Positions 33,530-42,653 of a stretch of DNA of 64,000 nucleotides are shown here, piece after piece (the stretch's first letter is position 1; each line of letters starts with the position of its first letter). Made by a program: the position numbers and the translations under genes. The DNA comes from GCA-003244245 sp050699515 (lineage in GTDB: Bacteria; Actinomycetota; Actinomycetes; Mycobacteriales; Pseudonocardiaceae): positions 1 through 64,000 of the forward strand of contig JBOHFF010000038.1 of the NCBI GenBank assembly GCA_050699515.1, read 5' to 3'. The notes under the pieces were generated by a model. It did not search any database, had not been told where the DNA came from, and was given only the letters and a program-made list of their open reading frames with translations.

Positions 33530-35187
33530 ATGAAACACGTCGCGGAGCCTCCTGTCGTAGGACCTGACAAGCGGCGTGATGGGTACTGCTCGCCGCCCAC
33601 CGAAGCGACGGTCCCTGCTTCGGTCGAGCGAGGGCTGTCGGAGGCGGGAGCGAGGTCGGTGCCACCGATTTCGGTGCGCTCCGCAGTGATGCTGCAGCGC
33701 CAAGCGGGAAATCGGGCAACGGCGCGGCTGCTCGCTCAGCGGCAACCGGAGCCGGAGCCGGTAGTGCAGCGCACTGTGCACCCGTTACCGGCGGAGGGAG
33801 CGTGGGCAGCGACGGGGGCACGGTCAACCACAAGAGCGACGTTCTCGCCGTGCTGGACCGCCTGCACGTGCTGTGGGCTATCGACAATGACGGCTACAAC
33901 ACCACGCGGGCGGCGGTCGTCGCGAGCGCGGACCCGGTTGCGGCCGAAGTGATCACGACACTCGGCGCAGCTATCGACCGGGGGGTCGCGGGCACTATCG
34001 CACCCGCGGTAGCCCAGCAGACCCTCGGGGTGACGATCGGCTCGGCGGTAGGCACCGGTCTGGCCAACCAACCTGATGACGTCCGTGTCCTGGGGCAGGC
34101 GCTGGCGGCCGAAGGCATGCTGACCAGCCACGAGATGAGTATCGAGACGGTCATCGGGGCGCTGGCGGAGCTGAAGCGGCGCATGCTCAGCGGCACAGCA
34201 CCCGCTGCAGCCGGTGGCCGCAGCGGGTGCTGTGCCGGGTCCAGGTGGCACGGGTGGCGGCCCAGGCCCTGGTAGCGTCGCCCGGCGCTGTCGCTTGGGC
34301 TGGTCACGCTCAGCTCGGCGGAGCGGGAGCAGGTCGATGCCGCGGGAGTCGCCGGTTTTGCCGGCCTGCCGAATGCCTTGCGGGGCAAGGTGCAGGTCGA
34401 GAAGACCCTTGCCCGGGTGGGAGTGACCCCGGCCCAATGGTACGGCGGTTTTGTGGCCGCGAGCTTCCTCGGCAACACCACAGGCGACGGTCGCGGTCTC
34501 CACCCAGAGCTGCAGAACCGGCTAACTGCCGCCGAGACAGCATTGCTGCGGATGGGGTCTGCCGAGTCGTTCGGTATCCACCTGAATGACAAGCTGCGTG
34601 GATTTCGCTCACCACCGGGTGGACTGCACAGCTACGGCCTTGCAGTCGATATCAACTACGAGACAAACCCGTGGATCACGAGTGCCACCTGGAACGCTGC
34701 AGCCAACGCCGGTCTGCTGGTGCGCAGGGTCCCGCTCGCCAGCAACCCGATCACCCGACAGCCCTCCACCCAGACTGCTCCCGGCGCCTACGACCTGCTG
34801 TCCCGGGCATCGGCCGATCTCGTGGCCTACTTCACGCTCAAGGACGACGGTGCCGCGTTGGCAGCCGCGGTCACCGCGCTCGACCAGGCCGGGCTCAACG
34901 TGCCGGCACGCACCATCGATCAGTGGCGCGGAAGAATTGCGGCTGACTTTGCGGCCGTGGGACCGGATTTCCAAATGAGTGGCGCCTCGATGCGAGACCG
35001 CTCGAAGGGCTTCCTCGACCTCGATCGCCGGGTCGTCGAGCAGCTTACTGCCACAGGCCTCACCTGGCTCGGTGCTGTCGGAGCCGTTCAGGACATCCAG
35101 CACTTCCACTATTCGAAAGGTACCGTGAAGCTGGTGTGGGACACGTTCGATGCCTCCGGCGGCGACAAGTGGAAAACCCCGGCCTGA
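33530..35187 (+). pseudogene. Peptidase M15-type protein with injection-system motif, frameshifted
   Basis: The N terminus carries MLQRQAGNRATARLLAQRQP and VVQRTV, a motif seen in actinobacterial proteins linked to extracellular contractile injection systems. After a shift near 33780 the frame gives NHKSDVLAVLDRLHVLWAID; a Gly/Pro linker around 34215-34265 lies in another frame; the first frame resumes as LGLVTLSSAEREQVDAAGVA. The C-terminal ~270 residues are a peptidase M15/VanY-like domain: SFGIHLNDKLRGFRSPPGGL, HSYGLAVDINY (zinc His and Asp) and IQHFHYS. This would cleave peptidoglycan. At least three shifts suggest decay, though sequence error cannot be excluded. Confidence 0.6.
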
Positions 35188-35221
35188 ACGTCGCCGTGGC
35201 CCATTAACGACCGCCCAGTCG

Positions 35222-35612
35222 TCAAGTCGACGAACTCATATCCGAGGCGGCAGTGGAGCGGGGCGATGACTTTGCGGCACGGGCGGCTGGTCGATGCCGT
35301 ATTTCGACCCGGAGACCATGGGCTCGGTGATCGACGAGGTCGTGGCACAACGGAGGCGTTGCTGTTCGGCCGGCGCACGTGGCAGACGATGGCCGCTGCC
35401 TGGCCTGGGCGTGCTGGCGACCCGTTCGCCGACCGCATGAACGAGATCCCCAAGTACGTGGCATCCCGCACGCTCACCCAGGACGACCTGACCTGGTCCG
35501 GCTCGACCCTGCTACCCGCCGACGACGTGATCGGCACGACCTCGTCGACGAGTACCGGCTGATGATCGAGCCGGTGGTGCTCGGCGGCGGAAAGCGGCCG
35601 GCAGGCCATTAA
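35222..35612 (+). pseudogene. Dihydrofolate-reductase-like (RibD C-terminal) remnant
   Basis: Blocks in two or three frames: YFDPETMGSVIDEVVA, TEALLFGRRTWQTMAAAWPG, EIPKYVASRTLTQDDLTWSG and DEYRLMIEPVVLGGGKR. These match the RibD_C/dihydrofolate reductase-like family, which reduces pterin- or pyrimidine-type substrates. The N terminus is missing and frames are broken, so it is inactive. Confidence 0.65.
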
Positions 35613-35806
35613 AGACCGGACCAGTGCCGCGATTCAACGGGCATGAACACCCGCGGATGGCGAGGCTTGAGTCTGGAGCCGGTGTATCTGTGTGGACACT
35701 CCGCGTCTCCCTTTCTCAGTGGACACGGCGCACGATCGGCCACCGGTGTCGACTGCGCGCGCCCTTGACGATGGAGAAACATCGGCGTTGACCCTAGGGA
35801 GACCAC

Positions 35807-36340
35807 ATGAAATTCAGTCATGAGCGTGCACGTCGGGAAGCTGGCTCTGGCGGCGTGTCACTGGCTGGCGTCAGTACGTCCTGTGGCGACGCTGCTGCCG
35901 TAAGAGGCCACTACGCGACGGTGGTCACGGCGCGGGACATCGATTGGCTCGTCGCCCACCTGCGGGCAGTGGTCATGGCTAGCCCCACTGTCTGGGCTGG
36001 CCGTGGAATGACGCTCCCGCAGCTCACCGCGCTGCACCTGATTGGTGCGCTGGCTCCGGTCAGCCTCACCGAGCTGGCTCAGGCTCTCGGGACTCGACCG
36101 TCGGCCACCTCCGCGATGGTCGATCGGCTGACCCATACCGGGCTGGTGCGCCGCACGCCGGATCCGCACCATCGGCGACGTGTCCACCTGACCCTCACCC
36201 CGGACGCTCAACAGATCGTCGGCGACACCGACCCCGACACCGCTACCCGCCTGCAAGCCGTGCTCACTGGCATGAGCTCGGCGGCCCGTCACCACCTCAT
36301 CGACATCCTCATCGACACCATCCGACGGTCCGTCGACTAG
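35807..36340 (+). CDS. MarR-family transcriptional regulator
   Basis: 177 residues. The winged helix is clear: LPQLTALHLIGALAPVSLTE, LAQALGTRPSATSAMVDRLT, HTGLVRRTPDPHHRRRVHLT. About 40 extra residues at the N terminus carry no motif, so an internal start is possible, but ATG 35807 has AGGGAGACC upstream. The broken reductase gene upstream may have been its target. It marks the right end of the accessory region; ribBA follows after 95 bases. Confidence 0.88.
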   Translation: MKFSHERARREAGSGGVSLAGVSTSCGDAAAVRGHYATVVTARDIDWLVAHLRAVVMASPTVWAGRGMTLPQLTALHLIGALAPVSLTELAQALGTRPSATSAMVDRLTHTGLVRRTPDPHHRRRVHLTLTPDAQQIVGDTDPDTATRLQAVLTGMSSAARHHLIDILIDTIRRSVD

Positions 36341-36435
36341 CCCGGGACTACATGGTTGGCCTGGCCACATCTTGGACCCGTGCCGGCGAGGCTGGGACAT
36401 GATGTCTGGGGGATGATGCGGGGGAGGAGGAGGCC

Positions 36436-37695
36436 ATGACCCAGCGCGGCTTTGCCGCCATCGATCGGGCGGTCGCCGACGTGGCGGCTGGGCGCCCAGT
36501 GATCGTGGTGGACGACGAGGACCGGGAGAACGAAGGAGATCTGATCTTCGCTGCGGCCCGGGCCACGCCGGAGCTGCTCGCCTTCACCGTCCGCTACACC
36601 TCGGGATACATCTGTGTGGCACTGACCGGGGAGGACTGCGACCGGCTGGACCTCCCGCCGATGTACCACACCAACCAGGACAAACGGGGCACCGCCTACA
36701 CCGTGACGGTGGACGCGCGGGAAGGCGTCACGACCGGTATCTCGGCGGCGGACCGGGCCCGCACCATCCGGTTGCTGGCCGATCCGGATGCCAAGTCGGT
36801 CGATTTCGTCCGCCCTGGGCACGTCGTGCCGCTGCGGGCCAAGCAGGGCGGGGTGCTGCGCCGTCCCGGGCACACCGAAGCCGGGGTGGACCTCGCCCGG
36901 ATGGCCGGGCTGGCGCCGGCCGGGGCGCTGTGCGAGATCGTCTCGGCCAAGGACGACGGGGAGATGGCCCGTCGCGAGGAGCTGGAGGTCTTCGCTGCCG
37001 AGCACGACCTGGCGCTGATCACCATCGCGGATCTCATCGCCTACCGGCGGCGGTTCGAAAAACAGGTGGAGCGGGTCGCGCAGGCCCGGATCCCCACCGT
37101 GCACGGTGAGTTCACCGCGATCGGGTTCGACTCGCTGCTCGACGGCATCGAGCACATCGCGCTCATCGCCGGGGAGATCGGGGACGGGGCCGACGTGCTG
37201 GTCCGGGTGCACTCGGAATGCCTCACCGGTGACGTACTCGGCTCGCTGCGCTGCGACTGCGGCCCGCAGCTCGACGCCGCGCTAGCCGCGGTCGCTGCCG
37301 AGGGCCGCGGAGTGGTGCTCTACATGCGGGGTCACGAGGGTCGCGGCATCGGGCTGATGCACAAGCTGCAGGCCTACCAACTCCAGGATGCCGGCGCCGA
37401 CACCGTCGATGCGAACCTCGCGCTGGGGATGCCCGCCGACGCCCGTGACTACGGCACCGGGTCGCAGATCCTGGTAGATCTGGGAGTGCGCTCGATGCGG
37501 TTGCTCACCAACAACCCGACCAAGCGGGCCGGTCTGGAGGGCTACGGCCTGACTATCACCGGGCGGGTCCCGCTGCCCATCCGGCCGAACCCGGAGAACC
37601 TGCGCTACCTGCGCACCAAGCGGGACCGGATGGGTCACGATCTCGACGGCCTGGACCCCAGCGGCGCCGTCATCATCGAACGGGCCCAGCCGTGA
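36436..37695 (+). CDS. ribBA: Bifunctional DHBP synthase / GTP cyclohydrolase II
   Basis: 419 residues. The N-terminal half makes 3,4-dihydroxy-2-butanone 4-phosphate from ribulose 5-phosphate (VVDDEDRENEGDLIFAAARA, RPGHVVPLRAKQGGVL RRPGHTEA region). The C-terminal half is GTP cyclohydrolase II with zinc cysteines in HSECLTGDVLGSLRCDCG and MRGHEGRGIGLMHKL. Both are first steps of riboflavin synthesis. No RFN riboswitch is seen in the 95 bases upstream. GTGA overlap with ribH. Confidence 0.97.
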   Translation: MTQRGFAAIDRAVADVAAGRPVIVVDDEDRENEGDLIFAAARATPELLAFTVRYTSGYICVALTGEDCDRLDLPPMYHTNQDKRGTAYTVTVDAREGVTTGISAADRARTIRLLADPDAKSVDFVRPGHVVPLRAKQGGVLRRPGHTEAGVDLARMAGLAPAGALCEIVSAKDDGEMARREELEVFAAEHDLALITIADLIAYRRRFEKQVERVAQARIPTVHGEFTAIGFDSLLDGIEHIALIAGEIGDGADVLVRVHSECLTGDVLGSLRCDCGPQLDAALAAVAAEGRGVVLYMRGHEGRGIGLMHKLQAYQLQDAGADTVDANLALGMPADARDYGTGSQILVDLGVRSMRLLTNNPTKRAGLEGYGLTITGRVPLPIRPNPENLRYLRTKRDRMGHDLDGLDPSGAVIIERAQP

Positions 37696-38183
37696 GCGGG
37701 ACCGGCCAGCCCGCCCTGGAGGTGCCGCGGTGCAGCGAGCTACGGCTGGGCATCGCGGCGACCCGCTGGCACGAGCGCATCACCACGGCGTTGCTGGACC
37801 GGGCCAGTGCCGCAGCCGCGCAGGCCGGGATCGCCGAACCCACCGTGGTGCGGGTACCGGGCGCGGTCGAGTTGCCCGTGGTATGCCAGGAACTGGCCCG
37901 CCAGCACGATGCCGTGCTGGCGCTCGGGGTGGTGATCCGCGGCGGCACGCCGCATTTCGACTACGTCTGCGACGCGGTCACCGCGGGGCTGACCCGGGTC
38001 GCGCTGGATGCCGGGACCGCCGTCGGCAACGGGGTGCTCACCTGCGATACCGAGGAGCAGGCCCTGGACCGCTGCGGTCTGCCCTCCTCCACGGAAGACA
38101 AGGGGTACCAGGCCTGCGTCGCCGCCCTCCAGACCGCCCTCATCCTGCGCGACCTACGCCAGATCTCGCGGAGCGCCCCATGA
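37692..38183 (+). CDS. ribH: 6,7-dimethyl-8-ribityllumazine synthase
   Basis: 163 residues. Condenses DHBP with the pyrimidine intermediate to lumazine, the riboflavin precursor, as a large oligomer. Motifs: RLGIAATRWHERITTALLDR, RVPGAVELPVVCQELA, LGVVIRGGTPHFDYVCDAVT (catalytic His) and VGNGVLTCDTEEQAL. Starts with GTG overlapping ribBA. Confidence 0.96.
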   Translation: MSGTGQPALEVPRCSELRLGIAATRWHERITTALLDRASAAAAQAGIAEPTVVRVPGAVELPVVCQELARQHDAVLALGVVIRGGTPHFDYVCDAVTAGLTRVALDAGTAVGNGVLTCDTEEQALDRCGLPSSTEDKGYQACVAALQTALILRDLRQISRSAP

Positions 38184-38250
38184 CCCCCCTGCCCGGCGTG
38201 TCGCGCCCTGGTGAACGCTGTGCAGGCTGGCTGTGCACGGATGATGCAGC

Positions 38251-38709
38251 GTGAAGCCCGCTGGTGTGCTCTTCGAGGCCCGACCCCGCAGGGCACGCCG
38301 CGTCGCGATCGCTGCCGCTGTGGTGCTGATCGTGGTGTTTTCGGTGGTCGCGGCGTTGTTGCGGCAAACCCCCACCGGTGTCTACTTCCAGCTCTCTGAC
38401 CAAGTGGCCATGGCATTGGTGGGATTGCTGCTCGCCGCTGCGGCTCTGCTGTTCGCGCGGCCGCGGGTGCGGGCCGGCGCCGACGGTGTGGAGATCCGCA
38501 ACCTGTTCGGATCGCGCACCGTGCCCTGGGCCCTAGTGCTCCGGGTGTCCTTCCCCGAGGGCGCTCCGTGGGCTCGCATCGAGATCCCCGACGATGAGTA
38601 CATCGCGGTGATGGCGATCCAGGCCGCCGACGGCCGGCATGCGGTGCAGGCCATCCGGCGTCTACGCGCAGTGCACGCCGAGCGCACCGCGCCTCATGGT
38701 AGCGACTGA
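38251..38709 (+). CDS. PH-domain membrane protein (Rv1417-like)
   Basis: 152 residues. Two membrane helices (VAIAAAVVLIVVFSVVAALL and MALVGLLLAAAALLFA) are followed by a PH-like domain (VEIRNLFGSRTVPWALVLRV). The same gene follows ribH in mycobacteria. Function is unknown. GTG 38251 start, 67 bases after ribH. Confidence 0.88.
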   Translation: MKPAGVLFEARPRRARRVAIAAAVVLIVVFSVVAALLRQTPTGVYFQLSDQVAMALVGLLLAAAALLFARPRVRAGADGVEIRNLFGSRTVPWALVLRVSFPEGAPWARIEIPDDEYIAVMAIQAADGRHAVQAIRRLRAVHAERTAPHGSD

Positions 38710-38790
38710 TCGCGGCGGGGAGACGACTGCGATTGCTCCTCCTGGGCATACCGTGGAGTCCGGCCGGAAAGAGGTTTCGAATATCTCGGG

Positions 38791-39267
38791 CTAGGCGCTG
38801 AAGCCGAATGATGCCACGAACACGAAGTCGGCTGACTTGTTCAGCAGCCTGGTGACCACGAAGTCGTCGTATAAACCGGCCGGCACTTTGGTGTCCACGC
38901 GGACCCGGACGCTGACGAACACCGGGGACGTCAAGCCGGAGAGGTCGATCGGTACTTCCTTGACGTTGTTGTCCGCGCTGCTGAGCGTCACCGTGGTGAG
39001 CGGGATCTCAACGGCTTGCGGGGGATCGTGCGGAAACGGTTGGTAAGCGGTCACCGTGATGAGGTGACCCGGATATCCGGTGAATGTCTGCACGTCCTCG
39101 GTGTGCAGAACGAGCGTGGTGGTGTCCGGTCCGGCGGGGTCGGTCTTGCGCAGCGTCAACGGAAACTCCAGCGCGATCCCGGAATACGCCGCATCACCGT
39201 ACACACCCGGCTCGTCGCCCAGGTGGAGTCGACCTTCCCAGACGAGTTCCGGTTGCACGCTCAACAT
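38791..39267 (-). CDS. Unknown beta-rich protein next to a tRNA gene, 158 aa
   Basis: Not recognised. The sequence alternates short strands (LVWEGRLHLGDEPGVYGDAA, TTTLVLHTEDVQTFTGYPGH, SPVFVSVRVRVDTKVPAG, DFVFVASFGFSA) and has no signal peptide or membrane segment; a beta-sandwich is likely. ATG 39267 has GGGGAG upstream; a longer frame runs through the tRNA gene and is not real. It lies 26 bases after the tRNA on the same strand and may share its transcript. Confidence 0.65.
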   Translation of the reverse strand: MLSVQPELVWEGRLHLGDEPGVYGDAAYSGIALEFPLTLRKTDPAGPDTTTLVLHTEDVQTFTGYPGHLITVTAYQPFPHDPPQAVEIPLTTVTLSSADNNVKEVPIDLSGLTSPVFVSVRVRVDTKVPAGLYDDFVVTRLLNKSADFVFVASFGFSA

Positions 39268-39292
39268 GCTGACTCTCCCCTCGTTGTCGTTG

Positions 39293-39365
39293 TGCCGGCG
39301 GCGGGATTCGAACCCACACTGGCGGGTTCCTAAGACCCGTGCCTCTGCCGTTGGGCTACGCCGGC
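39293..39365 (-). tRNA. Class I tRNA with anticodon UAG (nominally Leu)
   Basis: A clean 73-nt cloverleaf: acceptor GCCGGCG/CGCCGGC, D arm GCC...GGC, anticodon stem CGGGT/ACCCG with loop CTTAGGA, 5-nt variable loop, T arm GTGGG-TTCGAAT-CCCGC, discriminator A, no encoded CCA. Anticodon UAG reads the leucine codon CUA, yet bacterial tRNA-Leu normally has a long variable arm, absent here. The amino acid is therefore uncertain. Confidence 0.9.
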
Positions 39366-39412
39366 TCGTGCGGTGATGAGCGCACCAGGGTGCAGACAGA
39401 CAGGATAGGGCG

Positions 39413-39886
39413 TCAGACTCCGAGATCCTTGCGCAGCTTGGCGACGTGGCCGGTGGCGCGGACGTTGTAGAGCGCCGCCTCAATGCGGCCCTGCGGGTCG
39501 ATCACGAAGGTGGATCGGATGACGCCGGTGACCGTGCGGCCGTACATCTGCTTCTCGCCGTAGGCGCCGTAGGCGGTGAGAACTGACCGGTCCACATCGG
39601 AGAGCAGCGGGAACGCCAAGCTCTCCGCGTCACGGAACTTTGCCAGCTTGGCTGGTGGGTCCGGCGAGATACCCAGGACCGCGAACCCGGCGGTGTCCAG
39701 CTCGGCGAGGTTGTCCCGGAAGTCGCAGGCCTGCTTGGTGCAGCCGGGGGTGCCGGCCGCCGGGTAGAAGTAGACCACCACGGACCGGCCGCGGTAGTCC
39801 GATAGCGAGACGGGCTTGCCGTCGGCGTCGGGCAGGGCGAACTCAGGCGCGGCGTCGCCGGGGGAGAGCCGGACAGTATCGGTCAC
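39413..39886 (-). CDS. bcp: Thioredoxin-dependent thiol peroxidase (Bcp-type peroxiredoxin)
   Basis: 157 residues. AhpC/TSA fold: LSPGDAAPEFALPDADGKPV, VVVYFYPAAGTPGCTKQACD (peroxidatic and resolving cysteines five apart, the Bcp pattern), GISPDPPAKLAKF, and RSTFVIDPQGRIEAALYNV. Reduces organic hydroperoxides with electrons from thioredoxin. GTG 39886 gives the family N terminus; a longer frame upstream adds unrelated sequence. No strong ribosome site is seen. Divergent from the DUF3618 gene. Confidence 0.94.
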   Translation of the reverse strand: MTDTVRLSPGDAAPEFALPDADGKPVSLSDYRGRSVVVYFYPAAGTPGCTKQACDFRDNLAELDTAGFAVLGISPDPPAKLAKFRDAESLAFPLLSDVDRSVLTAYGAYGEKQMYGRTVTGVIRSTFVIDPQGRIEAALYNVRATGHVAKLRKDLGV

Positions 39887-39983
39887 GAGGTTGGACGGTA
39901 CCGCCCGGCGGATGGGGTGGCTTCGCCACCCGGGCACACCGTGACTACGGTGTGCCGCACGCATACCCCCGCAAGGAGGACTG

Positions 39984-40205
39984 ATGGCTCGCGACGCCGA
40001 CACCATCGAACGCGACATCGAGCAGGCCCGCGATGCGCTGGCCGCCACGCTCCAGGAGATCGGCACCCGGGCGAACCCGCAGCGCCTGGTCGATGCAGGC
40101 AAGGAGCAGGTGGAGACCACCATGGCCGATCCGAGGGTGCGCTACTCGCTGATGGGTCTCGGTGCGCTGATCGTGCTGGTGTTGGTGCGCAAACTCTTCC
40201 GCTAG
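39984..40205 (+). CDS. DUF3618 membrane protein
   Basis: 73 residues with the DUF3618 pattern IERDIEQARDALAATLQEIG then NPQRLVDAGK, and a C-terminal membrane helix (LMGLGALIVLVLVRKLF). AAGGAGG precedes the ATG. Function unknown; widespread in actinobacteria next to bcp. Its stop overlaps the treZ stop by 4 bases on the other strand. Confidence 0.92.
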   Translation: MARDADTIERDIEQARDALAATLQEIGTRANPQRLVDAGKEQVETTMADPRVRYSLMGLGALIVLVLVRKLFR

Positions 40206-41935
40206 GCCGTGACGGCCAGCACAGCGAAGGACTCACCGGCGAGCTCAACAGCGTGCTGCAGGGTGGTGGCTTCCCCGGACGTGAGCAGGATATGAGTGGG
40301 TCGGCCATCCAGAGCCACGGTAGCCGGCTGAGCACCCAGATTGATCACCACTCGCAGTGTGCCGCGGTGCAGGACCAGCGTGCGTGCGGGCTCGTCCACA
40401 TCGACGGTCAGAGCGTCCAACCGGGGGTCGGACAGCTCCGGACGGTTCTTGCGCAACGCGATCAATGATCGGTAGAGCCGGAGCAGGGTGGCGTGCGGCT
40501 CGGTCTCCAGCTCCGACCAGTCCAGCCGGGAGCGAAGGAACGTCTGCTCGTCGTTCGGATCGGGGACATCCGTTTCGTCCCAGCCGTGCTCGGCGAACTC
40601 GCCGTAACGGCCGCGCCGGACGGCCTCGCGCAGCTCCGGATCGGGCATGAAACAGAAGAACTGGAACGGGCTCGCCGCGCCCCACTCCTCACCCATGAAG
40701 ATCATCGGTGTGTATGGAGTGCACAGCACCAGCGCCGCGCCGCAGGCCAGCAGCCCAGGGGACAGGGTGGCTGAGATCCGGTCCCCGGTGGCGCGGTTGC
40801 CCACCTGATCGTGGTTCTGCAGGTAGGTGACGAACTTCCAGCCGGGCAGCTGCGCGGTGTCCACCGGGCGACCGTGGGTGCGCTGCCGGAAGCTCGACCA
40901 GCGCCCGTCATGGAAGAACACCCGGCGCAGGGTGCGGGCCAGCTCGGACAGCGCGCCGAAATCGGCGTAGTAGCCCTGCCGTTCACCGGTCAGCGTGGTG
41001 TGCAGGCAGTGGTGGATGTCGTCGTCCCACTGCGCGGCCAGCCCGTAGCCTCCGGCCACGCGCGGGGTGACCAGACGCGGATTGTTCAGATCGGACTCGG
41101 CGATCAGGGACAGCGGCCGCCGCAGCGAGGCGGCCAGAGCGTCCACCTCGCTGGCCAGCTCCTCCAGGAGGTGGGTGGCCCGGGTGTCACGCAAGGCGTG
41201 CACCGCGTCGAGCCGCAGCCCGTCCAGGTGGTAGTGGCGCAGCCACTCCAGCGCGTTGTCGATGACGTAGCGGCGCACTTCGTCGGAGCGCGGCCCGTCC
41301 AGGTTGAGCGTCGGGCCCCAGATGTTGCTGCCGGCGAAGTAGGGGCCGAAGCGATCCAGGTAGGCACCGGAGGGGCCGAGGTGGTTGTGCACCACGTCGA
41401 GGAGCACGCCCAACCCGCGGGCGTGGCAGGCGGCCACGAAACGCTTGAAGGCATCCGGCCCGCCGTAGTTCTCGGTGACCGCGTACCAGCCCACCCCGTC
41501 GTAGCCCCAGTTGCGTGGACCGTCGACGGCGTTGACCGGCATCACCTCGACCAGATCGACGCCCAACTCCACCAGATGATCGAGACACTCGATCGCGGAG
41601 TCGAAGGTGCCGCCTGGGGTGAACGTCCCGATGTGTAGCTCGTAGAGCACGCTGCCTGCCAGCGCGCGGCCGGTCCAACGCTGATCGGTCCACCCGAAGG
41701 CGCCATGGTCATAGACGCGGGACGGCGCATGCACCCCGTCAGGTTGCCACCGGGAACGCGGATCGGGCAGCGGGGTCTCGTCGTCGTCCAGCCGGAACGC
41801 GTAGTCACTGCCCGGTCCGGCGCGCTCGACATCGACACCCCACCAGCCGTCGCGCGTTCGGGCCAGCTCGTGCTCGCTGTCGTCCACCACGACCCGTACC
41901 CGCTGGCGTTGTGGAGCCCACACAGTGAAGTCCAT
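40202..41935 (-). CDS. treZ: Malto-oligosyltrehalose trehalohydrolase
   Basis: 577 residues. Releases trehalose from maltooligosyl-trehalose ends made by TreY. An N-terminal CBM48-like domain (MDFTVWAPQRQRVRVVVDDS) is followed by the GH13 barrel: VDLVEVMPVNAV, LLDVVHNHLGPSG, DGLRLDAVHAL (nucleophile Asp), SLIAESDLN (acid Glu) and YLQNHDQVGNRA. ATG 41935 fits the CBM start; 38 more residues upstream lack homology. Divergent from the Uma2-family gene. Confidence 0.96.
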   Translation of the reverse strand: MDFTVWAPQRQRVRVVVDDSEHELARTRDGWWGVDVERAGPGSDYAFRLDDDETPLPDPRSRWQPDGVHAPSRVYDHGAFGWTDQRWTGRALAGSVLYELHIGTFTPGGTFDSAIECLDHLVELGVDLVEVMPVNAVDGPRNWGYDGVGWYAVTENYGGPDAFKRFVAACHARGLGVLLDVVHNHLGPSGAYLDRFGPYFAGSNIWGPTLNLDGPRSDEVRRYVIDNALEWLRHYHLDGLRLDAVHALRDTRATHLLEELASEVDALAASLRRPLSLIAESDLNNPRLVTPRVAGGYGLAAQWDDDIHHCLHTTLTGERQGYYADFGALSELARTLRRVFFHDGRWSSFRQRTHGRPVDTAQLPGWKFVTYLQNHDQVGNRATGDRISATLSPGLLACGAALVLCTPYTPMIFMGEEWGAASPFQFFCFMPDPELREAVRRGRYGEFAEHGWDETDVPDPNDEQTFLRSRLDWSELETEPHATLLRLYRSLIALRKNRPELSDPRLDALTVDVDEPARTLVLHRGTLRVVINLGAQPATVALDGRPTHILLTSGEATTLQHAVELAGESFAVLAVTA

Positions 41936-42005
41936 GACCACCGATCTTGTCAGGGTTGAGTGGCATTGTCTGGCCATGACCACAGCAAGGGAGCACCATG
42001 GGGGC

Positions 42006-42587
42006 ATGGCCACTGGGTTGGACGGGTTCGGCCCGGCGGGGGAGTTCACCGTCGAGGACCTCGAGCGGATACCCGACGATGGGCTGCGCTACGAGCTGCT
42101 GGACGGGACTCTCCTGGTGAGCCCGGCACCGGGAGTGTGGCATCAGGAGGTGGCGCTCGAACTGGCGATCAGACTGCGCACCGCGTGCCCGCCAGAGCTA
42201 CACGTGGTGATCGCGCCGTTCGAGTGGCGCGGCGGCAGGCGTACCGCGTTGCAACCCGATGTGCTGGTCGCTCGGCATGCTGACCTGCTAGCCGTCGAGG
42301 GAGAGTTTCTCGCGGCGGCTCCTGTGCTGGCGGTCGAGGTGCTCTCGCCGAGCACCCGGCGGATCGATCGGCTGTCCAAGTTGTCCGCGTACGAGGAGGC
42401 AGGCGTGTCCTCGTACTGGCTGGTCGACCCGGATCCGGAGAGTCCCTCACTGCAGGCGCTGGATCTGGTGGATGGTCGCTATGTCGAGGTCGGGTGCGCC
42501 GTTGGCGAGGACTCGTGGCAAGCGAAGCGGCCGTTCCCGGTGACCGTCATACCGGCGGATCTCGTCGCAGGCCTGCGACGAGCCTGA
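42006..42587 (+). CDS. Uma2-family (DUF820) putative nuclease
   Basis: About 193 residues from ATG 42006 (ATG 41976 possible). Family blocks: FTVEDLERIPDDGLRYELLD, LVSPAPGVWHQEVALELA, ALQPDVLVAR, VLAVEVLSPSTRRIDRLSKL and YEEAGVSSYWLVDP. These carry the D...ExK pattern of PD-(D/E)XK folds (LQPDVLV, AVEVLSP). Many actinobacterial genomes hold many copies and their role is unknown. Here it stands between treZ and treY and splits them. Confidence 0.88.
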   Translation: MATGLDGFGPAGEFTVEDLERIPDDGLRYELLDGTLLVSPAPGVWHQEVALELAIRLRTACPPELHVVIAPFEWRGGRRTALQPDVLVARHADLLAVEGEFLAAAPVLAVEVLSPSTRRIDRLSKLSAYEEAGVSSYWLVDPDPESPSLQALDLVDGRYVEVGCAVGEDSWQAKRPFPVTVIPADLVAGLRRA

Positions 42588-42653
42588 ACAGGGGCTCAGG
42601 CAAGCGGGCCCACGGACACACGTGAGTACCTGTGGTCGGCGCGCATGGATGGG

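Noticed and set aside
36341..36435. Possible FMN riboswitch before ribBA
   Set aside because: No RFN conserved blocks are present in the 95 bases.
39268..39483. N-terminal extension of the beta-rich unknown gene
   Set aside because: The extension reads through the tRNA gene; ATG 39267 has its own ribosome site.
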